In this document: positions 26,685 to 38,111 of the stretch, one piece after another | Layout: each line of letters begins with the position of its first letter | How positions within the stretch are numbered: position 1 is the stretch's first letter | NCBI GenBank assembly: GCA_029448655.1 | Contig: JACCLO010000014.1 | Span: forward strand, 1,984,001 to 2,048,000 | DNA from: Wolfiporia cocos | Lineage: Eukaryota > Basidiomycota > Agaricomycetes > Polyporales > Phaeolaceae | DNA length: 64,000 nt | Direction: 5' to 3' | Made by a program: the position numbers and the translations under genes | The notes under the pieces: generated by a model | Told to the model about the DNA's origin: nothing | The model's input: only the letters and a program-made list of their open reading frames with translations | The model's database searches: none

Positions 26685-26830
26685 GGCAGTAGTATGCTAT
26701 GTGCTTGACCTTCACCTTGAATGATTTAGTACTCGGGGTCGGCGCCGTCTTACCAATTAGACGCGTTGTGGCGCCAAAAACGCAGCCACATGATAGCAAT
26801 ATACGGACCCGCCTTGATGACAATGATTAT

Positions 26831-27868
26831 AGTCATTCATCACTCCTTGAGACGCCATCACTCCTTGAGACGCTGAGGTACTTTTTCCACTCTCTGCAGC
26901 GTTCCTGTCAGAAGTCAGCCTCGGACTTCATGCACGTACATTCTTATACATGAGTACAGATCTATTCATGCACATCCGCCAAATAGATCTTTGCTGAGAG
27001 AGCAAGCATTTTGTGGTGTTCGCAAAACCGAAATTTTAATCGCAAGGTCGCCGCCCGTGTGAATTATTCTATGTGCCATTGTAGGGTCTAAAAGTGAGAC
27101 TATATACTGAGGCACTCCCCTGCTACTGTTTTTGAAGCAGACGGATGTGGCTCTGATGAATAAATGACAGAAAACAACGAGACTGTATATGCAGCACTTG
27201 TCTAATCGGCGCCTAGTGTCGCATCACGCTTTCGTAAATAGTGTGAGCTTCTGGATCGGCTACCCTACATTCAGTACAGCATCACTCACATCGTCCACAC
27301 TCCTAGTATCATGAGCAGATTGCAAGGCAGGCAGGAGAAAAAGCCAAGCAAAGAGCTGTCAGAGCTGCTCATGCCACAGCACTGGCAGAGCAGAAGACTT
27401 CGGAGGAACGGAGGAAAGCACGGAATGCAGCTCGGAGACAGAAGTTCACGGCATCGATGAATGCGTACGATGCCTAGTGTCTACAAGCAAAAACAGAGGG
27501 CAGAAAAAAGCGATGGCTCGAATCGAGGCTTCAGGGTATTGAGAAGCCTATTCCACACCCAATGCAGACCATGGAAGACGGCGATTTGGACGACGAGGGC
27601 GGCGGCGAGGATGAGACGGACTTGCCTTTCTTGGAATGACAATGCGTGACGTGACCCAGTCTCAAGGAGTGATAAATCGTTGATAAGGACCCATTATTTG
27701 CCCTCGATTCAAACAGAAACATAGCCGATAATAGAACTTATTACATGAATGTGTGCCCATGATACTTTACAACATCTTTGCATAGCCCGATTCATGCTAG
27801 GGTGAGGCTAAATATAACAAGTTCGAGGATCCATAAGATTGTGCTGTCTCAAGGAGTGATGAATGACT
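26831..27868. mobile_element. Candidate TIR element, ends AGTCATTCATCACTCC
   Basis: A perfect 23-bp inverted repeat marks both ends: 26831-26853 and its reverse complement 27846-27868. The core TCACTCCTTGAGAC recurs once more inside each end (26858-26871 and, inverted, 27659-27672). The interior has short non-transposase coding remnants: an Ala/Arg/Lys-rich frame at about 27322-27475 and an acidic stretch ending DETDLPFLE near 27640. No transposase motif is visible, so it would be non-autonomous. The bases flanking the ends include TA on each side, as for Tc1/mariner elements, but a target duplication could not be proved. Confidence 0.5.
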
Positions 27869-28718
27869 GTAATGTGCGTGCCGCTGCCACGCACTTGATA
27901 CACCAAGCTGTACTGTATCAGGACCTTGTCCTAAATCTGCATGTTCCGTTGCCAAGGATGCAACGAGCGTGAGCATGTGCGCCGCCCATAGGTACATCGC
28001 AATCCGTGTCCGGGAAGGCTCAGAAGCGCGGGACATATCCGCTGCTGGGAGCCTACTCAATACAGTTGCACACATCAACCGATATGAATTTGTGAGATGG
28101 AAACGGACAGTCAGTATATCGATAGTGAATATGAAAATCTAACAATTCTCTGTAATGCTAATTACGTGCGCTGGTTTTAGGGTTTCGCTATACATACTTG
28201 AAGGAACGACATCAGTCCAGCTGACCATAATAATGATTAATACCGTTAATAACGGAACGGGCGTGGCATTATAAATTAAGTGAGCACCCATATGGTGTTT
28301 TGATGGCGGTGGGACTTCGCTCATGATCAATGCTTCGTATCATAATTTGTCCTGAAATTAATAGGCCTATTACATGAATGCACGCTTTCGAGCGATGCTA
28401 TATTGCACTTTACTCATGCCAGTGTATCATGATGAGGTCAGACTTATAGGGTTCGATCCGACTACTATTCGGTTACCGATCATCGATCACCAGTCCCGGT
28501 CACCATGCGATTTCGACGACAAGCGCATTCGAATATTCGAGGCGCGGATGAAAAGTGGAGTAATTACATTATAGACATCAAATAAGGTACGCATAAGGCC
28601 GATCAGTGGGCACACTCTGGTATCTACAGGAGGAAGTGGAAGAAAGACATGAATCCCTCGTCGCAATCATACAGTCATGCAGCAATCTTGAGACATCATG
28701 GTCTTGGCCCCGGTTGTC
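27869..28718. other. Spacer with possible coding remnant
   Basis: A - strand frame at 27869-28078 (containing RTRIAMYLWAAHMLTLVASL) stops making sense exactly where the inverted-repeat element begins, so it may be a broken gene. A second hydrophobic - frame lies at 28139-28330. Neither was recognised and no splice chain links them. Confidence 0.3.
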
Positions 28719-29427
28719 TCATGCCTGATCTGTGCCGCCGACGCTTGTGCCCTGCGTGGCCGCCGGTCCCGCGCCTGCTGCGCCAGTCGCAGGACCGGTG
28801 CTCGCCTCGAAGCTGCCTGCGCGAGTGTGCGCACGCGCGGCAGCCTGCTCGTGAATTTGAGCAAGCTTTGACTCACGCATGGACTGTCCTCGCATGTCAT
28901 TGACTATTCATGTTTACTATGAAATGGGCTCACGTCATTTGCAGCCTTGCGCTGCTCCAGCTCTTCAACCGACGCGCGCCGCTTCTGCAAGTCTTGCTCG
29001 AGGCGCGACTCGTGCTGGCGCTTGATCTACGTGCGAGAGTCAGTTATACATATTAACCGGAGCTGCAAGACGTACCTCGAGTGTCTTCGATGCGTTGCGC
29101 TGGTCGGAGATGGCATTGTCGTGTTGGTACTCTGCCTTCTGGAGCGCTTTCGCGGTCTTGTGTTCTTTCTTGACCGCTTCATCGAGCGCATGCTGTGCTT
29201 TGTCTGCACCCTGTGTGAGTATCAGCCTTGCATACGAGCAGTCAAACAGCCTCCATGATCACCTTGATGCTATTATTGTGGGTCTTGTCCGCCTTCGTCA
29301 AGTCCCTCATCGCGTGGTCGAGGTTCTTCTGGTCGTTCTTCGTTTCGGTAGCAATGAGCTTCTCCATCTGGCGCGTCTCTGGGTCCTCAGATATGCTGTC
29401 CTTGCTCGACTTGCCGAACAGACCCAT
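28719..29427 (-). CDS. Small coiled-coil protein, unknown function
   Basis: I do not recognise the family. Four exons join in frame. Exon 1 encodes MGLFGKSSKDSISEDPETRQ and then Lys/Asp-rich helix to NNSIK. Exon 2 is GADKAQHALDEAVKKEHK...ALQKAEYQHDN...ASKTLE, exon 3 is IKRQHESRLEQDLQKRRASVEELEQRKAA, and the last exon is LAQIHEQAAARAHTRAG followed by a Gly/Ala/Thr-rich tail ending at the stop 28719-28721. Introns are about 45-70 nt with GT-AG borders. The first three exons predict a nearly continuous amphipathic coiled coil of about 130 residues. The MG start could allow N-myristoylation, but position 6 is Lys rather than the preferred Ser/Thr. It is probably cytosolic or membrane-peripheral, by inference only. 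Confidence 0.65.
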
Positions 29428-30360
29428 CTGATGTGTGGCTTGTAAATGTGGCGAGTGTAGGGGTGATCAAGTGTACTTTAGGAATTAGAGTAGAGCGCAA
29501 ATTTACTGTAGAGCGGGGAGGGATGATGGTTAGATGCAAACATGGTGCAGTGGATATACAGATTATATAAGGGGCACGCTGGACATCGTCACTGGAGATT
29601 GGTGTCAGCCACCCTAGGGGTACTCCGTGACGTCACACGCCTGCCCCTGCTGTGGCGCGTCGATCGTCCCTGCTATCTTGCCAGCTATGCCACAGTTGCC
29701 ACGCAAAGCCACTCACTTATGATAAGGCTAAGCATAAACGTTTTAACGTAGGTAATAAGGAGTATCGGTATCTACTACGTTGTGGGGCACTGGATATCCA
29801 GGCTTAACTTCTAGAGAATGCTATACGGTTTGGTAATCCACGTAATCCTGTCCAGCACGTACATCTTGATGTGCGCCATCGTTGAAACGTTGATGCCTCG
29901 ATTCACACTAGGGTCTTGATAAGCAAGACTTGCAAACAAAGATCTCAGTTGAAATGATATCAGCAAGTAGAACTACCGTGGAGCTTGGACTTGTGGGATA
30001 TCCACAACAGTCGATCACCTAAAGGCCGTGCCGATAGCTGAGCCGCGTTGCAAAACGCAAGAACCCATCTCAAGGTCGATCGACCATGATCGTTATCCTG
30101 CATAATCATCGTAATGGAACCCGCTACTGCATGCGCGGGTGCTTGATGTGGAAATACAATTGTTTTGTATTTTGGTGCACGTTTTCATGTATCACTCTGT
30201 CGTTGGTAGATAACAGCGTGTTGTAACCGCGGCGGCCAGCAGGGACTTTTGATGGCAGGGTCATGTCCTAACCCGTTCTTTGTGCGTATCCCTGATAGTC
30301 AAAAGCGCAACACCGAAATTTCATTCAACCCAGTCGCATGCGGGATCTGCTATCTGTTTA
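29428..30360. other. Intergenic spacer
   Basis: Between the start of the coiled-coil gene and the 3' end of the ketopantoate reductase gene, both on the - strand. No gene or repeat was recognised. A TATA-like TTATATAAGG at about 29564 is in unrelated orientation. Confidence 0.4.
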
Positions 30361-31846
30361 CTATAGCGCGGGCTCCTTCTCACGGTATTGTCTCAGGAGC
30401 TGATTCTGAGTAATCAGAAGCAGCGCGTAGAATGTCTCGATACGCTAGGCAATTGCGGTCAAAACCACACTCTCAAGTTATCGAGTTGAGAGTAAGATAC
30501 TCACCGGCATCGGCACACCATGCTTGCGACCCATGCGCACGAGCTCACCGAGGATGACCTCCACCTCCGTCGGGCGCCCATTCTCTACGTCCACAAGCGT
30601 GCTTGCGCGATGCTTTGCCTCAGGGCGCTCATGTATCCGCGACGTATTCGTGATCGTCTTCTCCGCCACGTCCGGCGCAAGCGCGCCCTCGCCAAACAGC
30701 GCCGTGCCCAGCGCGTTGATCTCCTGCATCGCATCGTAAATCACCGGAATAGTGTACGCACTGATCTCGGGGGACGCAGCAGGGAGCGCCGCCGTCGCCG
30801 CCTGGGACGGCGTGCGCTCCTCCGCGGGAACAATCTTTGCAGATGCAGGTGCTGTGAGCGGAGTGACGTTGGCAGATGCTCCCGGCTCGTTCTGCGGCGG
30901 GCGGAAGATCGCGGTTAGCGGGAACCGCGCGAGCGCGGCGGTGATGCCGAGGCATGCGTTCCATATATTCTTGGCGAACTTGACGCGCTGGATCTCGGGC
31001 ACGATCGTCGTCTCGCTCCCGCCTGCCGCGAGGATGTCAGCAAACTCCCGGAGCAGCGCGTCCTCTTCGGGTGTATTGCTGGTCACTGTTGGCGTAGGGC
31101 GGTAGACTCCTAAGGATACGCGGTCCTGCAGCGGCTCAGCGGCTGGACGCGTCGCCGAGCATGCGCTGCACACTTACAAATTCGTTGTGCTGCACCGTCG
31201 TGCCGTCAAGCATTCCCGTGCCGATCCACACTGCGGTGCTGATGATCCGCGGCTCTTCGGTACTCTTCAGCTTCTTCAAAGCCTCATACAGATCTACCTC
31301 AACGTTGAGTCCATTCTGCATGATCACGTACGTCGGCTGAGGGTGCTGGTCCGAGTACGGAGACGACAACAGGGGCTCAAGGAGCGTTGGCGTCCGTGTG
31401 AGCTCCGGGATCGCCTTCGAGGTGACCACGACATACGAGTATGGTCGGTCCAAAGCCTGAGAAACATTCTTGAAAACTAGAGATCGTCATGAGAAATCGG
31501 TCAGATTTGAATGCATTGCGCCAGGATAGCAGATACAGACTTCGATCAGGCCGCCACCCCTTGATGTTTCCGTATTTGCCGCTCTGGATGTGCAGGCCGC
31601 GGGCTATCTCGATAGCGATGGGCATCAGTGAGCGCTGATCGCGTCAAAGCATGCGTACAGACCGTTCGCGGCTTCGTAGTTACTCCGCGCCACTACTGTG
31701 ACACAAGCTTTCCCGCTCTTCTTCAGGATGTGTGCATCTGATGGCAGATCATCAGCTTCAGAACGAAACAATGCTACTGAAGTCGTACAAATGGCACCCA
31801 CGGCACCATATCCGACCAGCAAAACGTCTCTTATATGCGATGTCAT
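30361..31846 (-). CDS. Ketopantoate reductase family (2-dehydropantoate 2-reductase, PanE/ApbA)
   Basis: The family reduces 2-dehydropantoate to pantoate with NADPH in pantothenate/CoA synthesis; fungal genomes also carry paralogues of uncertain substrate. The N-terminus holds the nucleotide-binding motif VLLVGYGAVG. After an intron comes HILKKSGKACVTVVARSNYE, then GLHIQSGKYGNIKGWRPDR, then SYVVVTSKAIPEL and YVIMQNGLNVE (the NGLG-like region). Next are ISTAVWIGTGMLDGTTVQHNEF and, after an intron, DRVSLGVYRP. The C-terminal helical domain contains IQRVKFAKNIWNACLGITAAL (with the KxxxN motif) and ENGRPTEVEVILGELVRMGRKHG. The last exon is RIETFYALL through the stop at 30361-30363. A Pro/Ala-rich insert of about 50 residues (about 30745-30920) sits in the C-terminal domain. 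Confidence 0.85.
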
Positions 31847-32521
31847 ATTACCACTTCGGGTTAATGCTGGCTAAATTTGCCGTGATGAACCTGTCACTCG
31901 TCACTGGATCGTACATAGTTCATACCTCACTGACAAGGTCAGATTATTGAGTGAGTCCGATCCTAGACTTTCGTGCACGATGCGGTGCAACCTGCGCTCC
32001 CCAGCCACATCGATTCCGCGGCCCCGCACGGCCCGTGAGGCCCGCCGACCTGTGAAGCGTCAAAACTTCAGATTCAAGTGTCGCGCTGCTCCCAGTCTTC
32101 TACATAGCTTCCCAATTTCTGACAGAGTCAAGGGTAGCCCAGATACGCGGACAGCAGTACTGTAAGCGCGTATCGTTGTCGCCGCTCACTCAAGATAAAT
32201 TGGGTGTATTGTGCATTCCACGTGCAGGTAGTCATAAGCGCGAAGTCAATCTTTTTTACATTAGACAGTTTTCGCAACCCCCTTAGCGCCGGGGATTTCT
32301 GGTCGATCGACCGCCGCAGGTTCTCAAGCCGACATGCCGAAAACCAAGTGGTGCAAAGCACCACGTCGCGCCACCGCTATCAACCACTATTGGCCCGCTC
32401 TGGCCCGCTCGCTGTCGCTGCGACCACAGCTTGAGCAAGCGAGAGATGCGTTGCAGAGTGTCATGTGCGGCGAATAGTACATACTTAGATCACGTTTCCG
32501 GACACGTTTCCGGACCGTGGG

Positions 32522-33387
32522 TAGTGCTGCCGCAAAGGCAAGGTACCTCTTACCTCGAGGTAACCAAAGGTAACATGCCGAGATGCCGCTTTACCTGGAG
32601 GTACCTCGAGGTAAACCGCCGAAATGCCGATGTGACCTCGAGGTACCTTTCTTCCGGTTATGGTATATACAGTGTACCTTGGCACAGCAGTTTGAGATTG
32701 ACTACTTGTGAGCGTAGATCTGAGCATATTACAATCTAGAGTGCATAGACGTTTCGTTTACATTCAGTGGAATACACACACGAGATATGAAGGAGATTGA
32801 ACGAGGGGAAGTGGTATAGATTTAAGATACTTGACCAGAGCGTGCATTTGTGCTGTCTTGGCACGGCGTGACAATCCGTGACAGTCCAATGATCACTACG
32901 TCACAATGAGCCAGATGAGCCACACAGTCGGCCATTCATGCTCTTGACGAGACTCGTCTCTCGTGAGTATGGCTCGTATATTCACATTTTAATCGACCCT
33001 AGCTTCTGTGTTGCTGATAATGAGGTATCTACCTAATCTCACTTAAAGCTGTGCTGACCGACTCTCCTTCACTGATAACTGGCTGCGTGATGATGTGCTA
33101 ACTATCGAGGTGGATACACTAGATGGGCCCCTAGACTTCGCAGACACTGTATAAGTCTATTAACTACGAATGCGTTTGACTCAAATTCCATGAACACAAC
33201 CCCATAGCTTCGCAAAGCCGAACGACCACTCACATCAAGCGCTCGAGCTTACTGTATTAGGTAAACTAGCCGAATTTGCTCGATCACCTCGAGGTACCTC
33301 GAGGTGACCTTGATCTATCTCGAGGTAAACCGAGGTGACGTTGCCATCACCTCGAGGTGACCTTTACCTTACCTTCCGGCAGCACTA
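32522..33387. mobile_element. Non-autonomous hAT-like element (866 bp) with 8-bp target duplication
   Basis: Perfect 11-bp terminal inverted repeats TAGTGCTGCCG (32522-32532) and CGGCAGCACTA (33377-33387) are flanked by identical 8-bp direct repeats ACCGTGGG (32514-32521 and 33388-33395). An 8-bp duplication with TAGNG-type ends is diagnostic of the hAT superfamily. Beyond the TIRs both ends carry many copies of the palindrome ACCTCGAGGT (several at 32545-32660 and at 33285-33360), like the subterminal transposase-binding repeats of hAT elements. No transposase reading frame is present. It lies about 390 bp upstream of the epoxide-hydrolase-like gene. Confidence 0.88.
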
Positions 33388-33598
33388 ACCGTGGGTATGC
33401 CGTCGGTTCTTGATTCGGAAAACACCCCACCGCGCTCCACATTACTCCATGCCATCAACGAGTACTGTCAGCAGCAGGACGGATCCCCGGCCCACTTAGG
33501 TTCGTGCTCAAAATCTGCACGCACTGGAGCAATTACGGTTCATGGAGTTGATCTCGATACCGCCCCAGGCGTTCTAGACTCGCTCTCACGCTAGCGCT

Positions 33599-33691
33599 TA
33601 TAGCCTCGCGGGGGCCTGGCGCACTTGCTACCCATCGCTTAACATCGCTTAAGTATAGCCTCGCGGGGGCCTGGCGCACTTGCTACCCATC
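33599..33691. repeat. 38-bp direct repeat, two copies
   Basis: TATAGCCTCGCGGGGGCCTG and the following 18 bases occur at 33599-33636 and again, identically, at 33654-33691, separated by 17 bases. The pair lies about 95-185 bp upstream of the hydrolase ATG and could be a duplicated regulatory site. Confidence 0.85.
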
Positions 33692-33730
33692 AATTCGGCG
33701 ATGCAGCTCGCGGTGGCTGGCGATGAGGTG

Positions 33731-33740
33731 GCATAAAAGC
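33731..33740 (+). promoter_or_regulatory. TATA-like box of the hydrolase gene
   Basis: GCATAAAAGC lies about 50 bp before the ATG at 33784 and downstream of the 38-bp repeats. This is a plausible TATA position for a short-leader fungal gene. It is inferred from motif and spacing. Confidence 0.4.
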
Positions 33741-33783
33741 AGCTACCCTTAAGCCCCCACCGCCCAGCCCCCGCCGTGTAGCC

Positions 33784-35035
33784 ATGGACGCCTCATTCTA
33801 CAAGGAACTCACGACGACACGCCACATCAAATACCGCTACTTCGCCGCACCAGGAGACGCGACGCTGCCGACGCTGTTCTTCCTGCACGGCTTCCCATCC
33901 ACATCGTACGACTGGAGGCACCAGATCGCATTTTTCCGCGCACAGGGGTATGCGGTCATCGCGCCGGACCTGCTGGGACACGGCGGGACATTCAGGCCGT
34001 CCGACCCAATGTACTACAAGTACAGTGCGATGAGCTCGGACCTGATCGAAATACTGGACGCGGAGCACGTTGACAAGGCCATCGCGATTGGCCATGACTG
34101 GTATGTGCACGGGCCGATGCGCTTAGATGTACATCTGCGGAGGAGTGACGCCTGGCTTGCAGGGGAAGCACGATGACAGCGCGGCTAGCGAGCTACTACC
34201 CGGATCGGTTTTCCGGCTTCGCATTCCTGGCCGTGGGCTACGCGCCGACCTTTGAGGGCTTCGATTATGAGGCTGTAACGGCGCAGATCAAGCAGGCTCT
34301 CGGGTACGAGACGTACGGATATTGGCAGTGCGTGTGTGTTTTGCGAAGTTGTATCGCTCCTCATTTTCCCTTGTAGATTCTTCGGTGGAGAAGATAATGC
34401 CGATCAAGTTATCAAAGCGCACGTGAGTGAGGATCTATTCGTAGTGTGATGTTGCTCTAACTTGACCATAGATTGATTCTTTCATAAGTATTACCTTCCC
34501 AACGGATCCAGAAGTCTGGAAGACCGACCTGTGTCCACGCGGTGGTATCAAGGCCTGGCTCCTTGCGGACAAGACGACGCCATTACCATCGTACCTTACT
34601 GAAGAGGTACTTCACTCAACGTATCTCAATAGCCATTGCATCAAACACTAAAGTCCCCAGGATAAGGCCATCATTACTAAGAGCTGGCTTTCCGGTGGGC
34701 TCGGAGGCGCTCTTAACTGGTACCGGACACTGCTCACGGGCATCAACCCCGAGGACGATAAGAGTGCGCGTTCCCTCTGCTCGAGATTTCCGTCGACGTT
34801 ATGCTGATCAGCGACGGTAGAAATAAACAGTGAGCGGCACGTCCTGCGACATCCCGTCTTCTTCGGCGCCTGCAAGAAGGACTACGTGTGCGCACCCGCG
34901 CTGGCGCTAGCGGCGATGGAACCCGCGTGCCCGAACATGACCGTGCGGGAGTTCAACACAGGCCACTGGGTACAGCTCGAGGCCGCGGCAGAGCTGAATG
35001 CCGCGCTGCTCGCATGGATCACGGGCATCCTGTAG
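33784..35035 (+). CDS. Alpha/beta hydrolase, soluble epoxide hydrolase-like
   Basis: Enzymes of this group open epoxides with an Asp nucleophile. Exon 1 has the oxyanion motif LFFLHGFPSTSYDWRHQI and APDLLGHGGT, and ends in GHDW. Splicing at 34099 to about 34161 joins it to GSTMTARLASYYPDRF, completing the nucleophile elbow GHDWG (Asp nucleophile rather than Ser). Later exons give AFLAVGYAP, FFGGEDNADQVIKAH, SFISITFPTDPEVWKTDLCPRGG and GGALNWYRTLLTGINP; the Tyr of NWYR is a typical lid tyrosine. The end carries FFGACKKDYVCAPA and FNTGHWVQLEA, with the catalytic His in TGHW, and the stop at 35033-35035. The substrate is unknown. The closest alternative is a haloalkane dehalogenase-like role, but the lid Tyr favours epoxide hydrolysis. 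Confidence 0.85.
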
Positions 35036-36669
35036 GCGCGGCTGTGATCGTGGGCGAAGTGTACTTCAATGTGCCTTCCGTTTGTGCGATATATCATACG
35101 ATCTCTCTCGGGTGTCAAGCGTTAGTAGTGGGTGCGATCTCGGACATTTGTGTTGGGCTTGTGTCGCATCTTGGTCTGTATGTCACGGACAATCATGATA
35201 TTACGAGTAGTTTTCCTGTTTGACTTTGATCCGCCCTCCTTGTGCCCTCCTCGCTCCTCGCCGGATCTCGCTCCCTCGAAGAAGCCTCCATAGCAGTGCC
35301 TGATCCTGCCTGATCGCGCCTAATGACCAAGGTCTAGAAATCACCTCGGAATTTGGGATGATCTGATTTTACATGTACATAACGGGACGCGTGGATATCT
35401 GGATGTGGCGACCTGTGGCACAAGTCCGTTTCGTAACCGTAACCCCTATTCTTAATTCGTGACTCGGTCTCTGGATGCACGGTGCTTGTGCATCCTATCT
35501 GAGAATCTACTGCCCTTGTCCCAGAATGAGTGCAGATATTACGTCCAAGATGACTGGGATCAGACTCGGAGATGCTGATACGTCTTCCCCTGAGCCCAAG
35601 AGCAATCTTCGGCTGCATTCGCCTGCACGCAGTGACTGCATGCGAGAGTCAGGCCATCTGATACTCGGGCCTGCTACCTAGGGATCCATGGCTCGGGACC
35701 GCAGAAGAAATGATGCCAGTTGATGTGGCTCGCTGACCTATTTGGGCGGCGACAGCGTCGTAGCCGAGCCGCCCGAAGCCTGACATGGACAGGCGTGATT
35801 GCATCACGCCAGCAACCCGCCCGTTCGTTTCAGGCTCCCGATCGCGCTGTTAGGACCAAAACGAGATAAAATGACTCGTCCTCGGGACAATTTACGGCGC
35901 GCGCCTTGCGACCTCGGGATGTGTAAGTAAGAATGCAGCGTGCATGCCGCGCCGTTGCGAGGTCACTCCAGCCGAGTCCGACAGAGTCAGTGAGCTCCTG
36001 TCGGATGCACTGCGGGAAGCTGGACGTATAGATACAGTCAGCAACTCTGAAATATTTCCTATGACTAACAAGGCCATGGTACATGGGGCTCATCGCTGTT
36101 GCATTGTGAGCGTCGTATGACCCACCGTAATTGCTACCGTGCGCCACATCTCTGAATGCTCTCTCACATATGCATTAGATCTGCTTCTAAGCTAGCACTT
36201 GCAAAACTTCACGAGTAACGAAGCCATTGAAATATCACAGTGATATTTGTGTTCATTCTGAACAATTTATCGATGAGTACATCCTACAACTTCCGTAGCA
36301 AGATAGTTGGAGGATAGTTACATTGTTGAAAGCAGTCAATGGGACCTGGTAGCCGTCTTTCTCTGATGCCACACAAACGTCCCGATATCTACGGCAGGAG
36401 GATGCGACAGGCCATCAAAGCTATTGATACAGTGAACGTAGCGCACCAATAGTTAGCAATAAATGAAATAACGATGAATATAAATCCGAGTGGGGGCTAT
36501 AGATGGTACACATTAGTATGGCTACGGGGATACGACATATTGGACGGAAAAGGAAGAAAGCGTCCGCTAGTAGACTACAAGACCCTCCGGCAACGGTAAA
36601 GAAATCTGACGTATCTATGGATTGACGAACATGACCATGATGGTTAGATAGATACGGAAGTGAATGAGG
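35036..36669. other. Intergenic spacer between convergent genes
   Basis: About 1.6 kb between the hydrolase (+) and the HSP20 gene (-). No conserved-looking frame, repeat or RNA gene was recognised. Confidence 0.45.
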
Positions 36670-37402
36670 CTATTCGGCGTGTTCCAACGAAGATACGCCA
36701 CTATCAGCGCCTTCCGCCCCGCTGGTAAGACGGTCGGTGGGGAACGGCTCTGCTTGGGGGTTCCGAGGCCACGACATTTTCAGCATGCCCTCACTGAGCG
36801 ATGCCTGAACATGTCTCGCCTGCACGCCACAATACATGAGTAACGGTCCTAGATGACGCAGTATCAAAATACTCACCTGAGTACCGAGCGGTAGGCCGAT
36901 CTCGCGGCGGAAGACACCATATTTGATCTCATGCACGGCATAGCCCGGTGGCATGGGAGATACAGCGGCACCTGGGACAAGCACGATGTTTTCGTCTGAG
37001 GGGGAGGGGCCGTGTGGCCCGCCGGCCATGTTGGCGAACCGCCGCTCGCCCTGCACTATGAGCCGGTTATCCTCGATGCGAACGGATATATCTTCTTGTT
37101 TGAGGCCCGGGAGCTCCAGCGTGGCCAAGATCCACGGATAGGAAGGGTCGTCGTACAAATCCATCCTATATGAAAAATGAGCACGACCTACCGGAGATGA
37201 TGAACCAAAGAACTCACCTCGGTTGATAGGTGCGACCCGGAGAGGATACAGCGGAAGGCTGGGAGCGCCGGCGCAAGAGCTCGCGTAGGAACGTGCGCGC
37301 CAGAGTGCGCTCCAGATTGCGGAACCTCTGCTCGTCATTGCTCGGAGTCTGCTGGAGGCGCGCCATTCTGTGGTTGCTCGACGATGTTGCAATGCGGGTC
37401 AT
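36670..37402 (-). CDS. Small heat-shock protein, HSP20/alpha-crystallin family
   Basis: It is an ATP-independent holdase chaperone that binds unfolding proteins in the cytosol. The ATG at 37402 (MTRIATSS) or the in-frame one at 37366 (MARLQQTP) starts the first exon, which ends SSPGRTYQPR. The intron at about 37163-37214 joins it to MDLYDDPSYPWILATLELPG, the start of the alpha-crystallin domain. The domain continues LKQEDISVRIEDNRLIVQGERR, has a Gly/Pro/Ser-rich loop, and then VHEIKYGVFRREIGLPLGTQ. After a second intron, ARHVQASLSEGMLKMSWPR completes it; the usual GVL motif is replaced by GML. The tail is acidic. Total length is about 200 residues, normal for the family. Confidence 0.9.
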
Positions 37403-38111
37403 GGGCGAATTGATGGAGGAGGAGAAGATCAGAAAGGGAGGGCGCACAAAAAAACGAGACGGTCGGATCCGCGGCTAGGCTGACTTTAAGCCTTTTATAT
37501 GGCCGATGACTCGACCAGTAGGAGCGTGGAGTAGCTTGTGTATGCAAGTGTCTTCCCTCTGCCCTGACGGCCGGTTATAAGCATGATGACTCGGATGCAT
37601 TGTGCAGCAATCATGCTCCGAATGAAGCGAATTACATCGCGTAGGAAATTGTGGGGAGGGCCGAGTGGCGGTGCGCAAATGGGCCGTGAAAGGGCTGTAC
37701 GGGAGATACCCCGGCAGTGTTCAAACTGCAGTGTTCAAACTTTCGGTCTGCGCACTGCGCACTCCTGTCAAGTTGCGTCAGGATATCCAAGACTGGTGAG
37801 TCGGGCCAGGTGTCGGCTGCAATGGAGGAAGGAAACGAAAAGACATGACTCGAGGAATTATGGCTGTGGGTGATTTGTCATACTTGCAGAACGTAACTCT
37901 AAATATGGCAGGCGGTGCAGACTTATCCCGGAGCTCATATTACGCTTAAATTACTTATCACACTTTTCCGGTGAATCTCAACCTCAAACACCGACATTCA
38001 CCTGCCTACAACGAGGCTCTGCTCTTTGTGCAAATCACCCGTCGCATCAGCTTTTTGCTCGCTAAGTCATCACAGCCTTCAGGACATCAAATTGCTTGAG
38101 CATCGGCGATC
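37403..38111. other. Divergent promoter region between HSP20 and CstF-64
   Basis: It serves the - strand HSP20 gene and the + strand CstF-64 gene. Besides the TATA box it contains a 13-bp tandem repeat CAGTGTTCAAACT at about 37716-37742. No coding potential was recognised. Confidence 0.5.
37491..37502 (-). promoter_or_regulatory. TATA box of the HSP20 gene
   Basis: On the - strand the sequence reads CCATATAAAAGG, a strong TATA box about 90 bp upstream of the ATG at 37402. Inducible fungal heat-shock genes commonly have one. No clean array of heat-shock elements (alternating GAA/TTC at 5-bp steps) was seen nearby. Confidence 0.6.

Noticed and set aside
33391..33594. 67-residue + strand frame starting in the right-hand hAT duplication
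   Set aside because: No recognisable motif; it begins within the duplicated target site and lacks splice partners.
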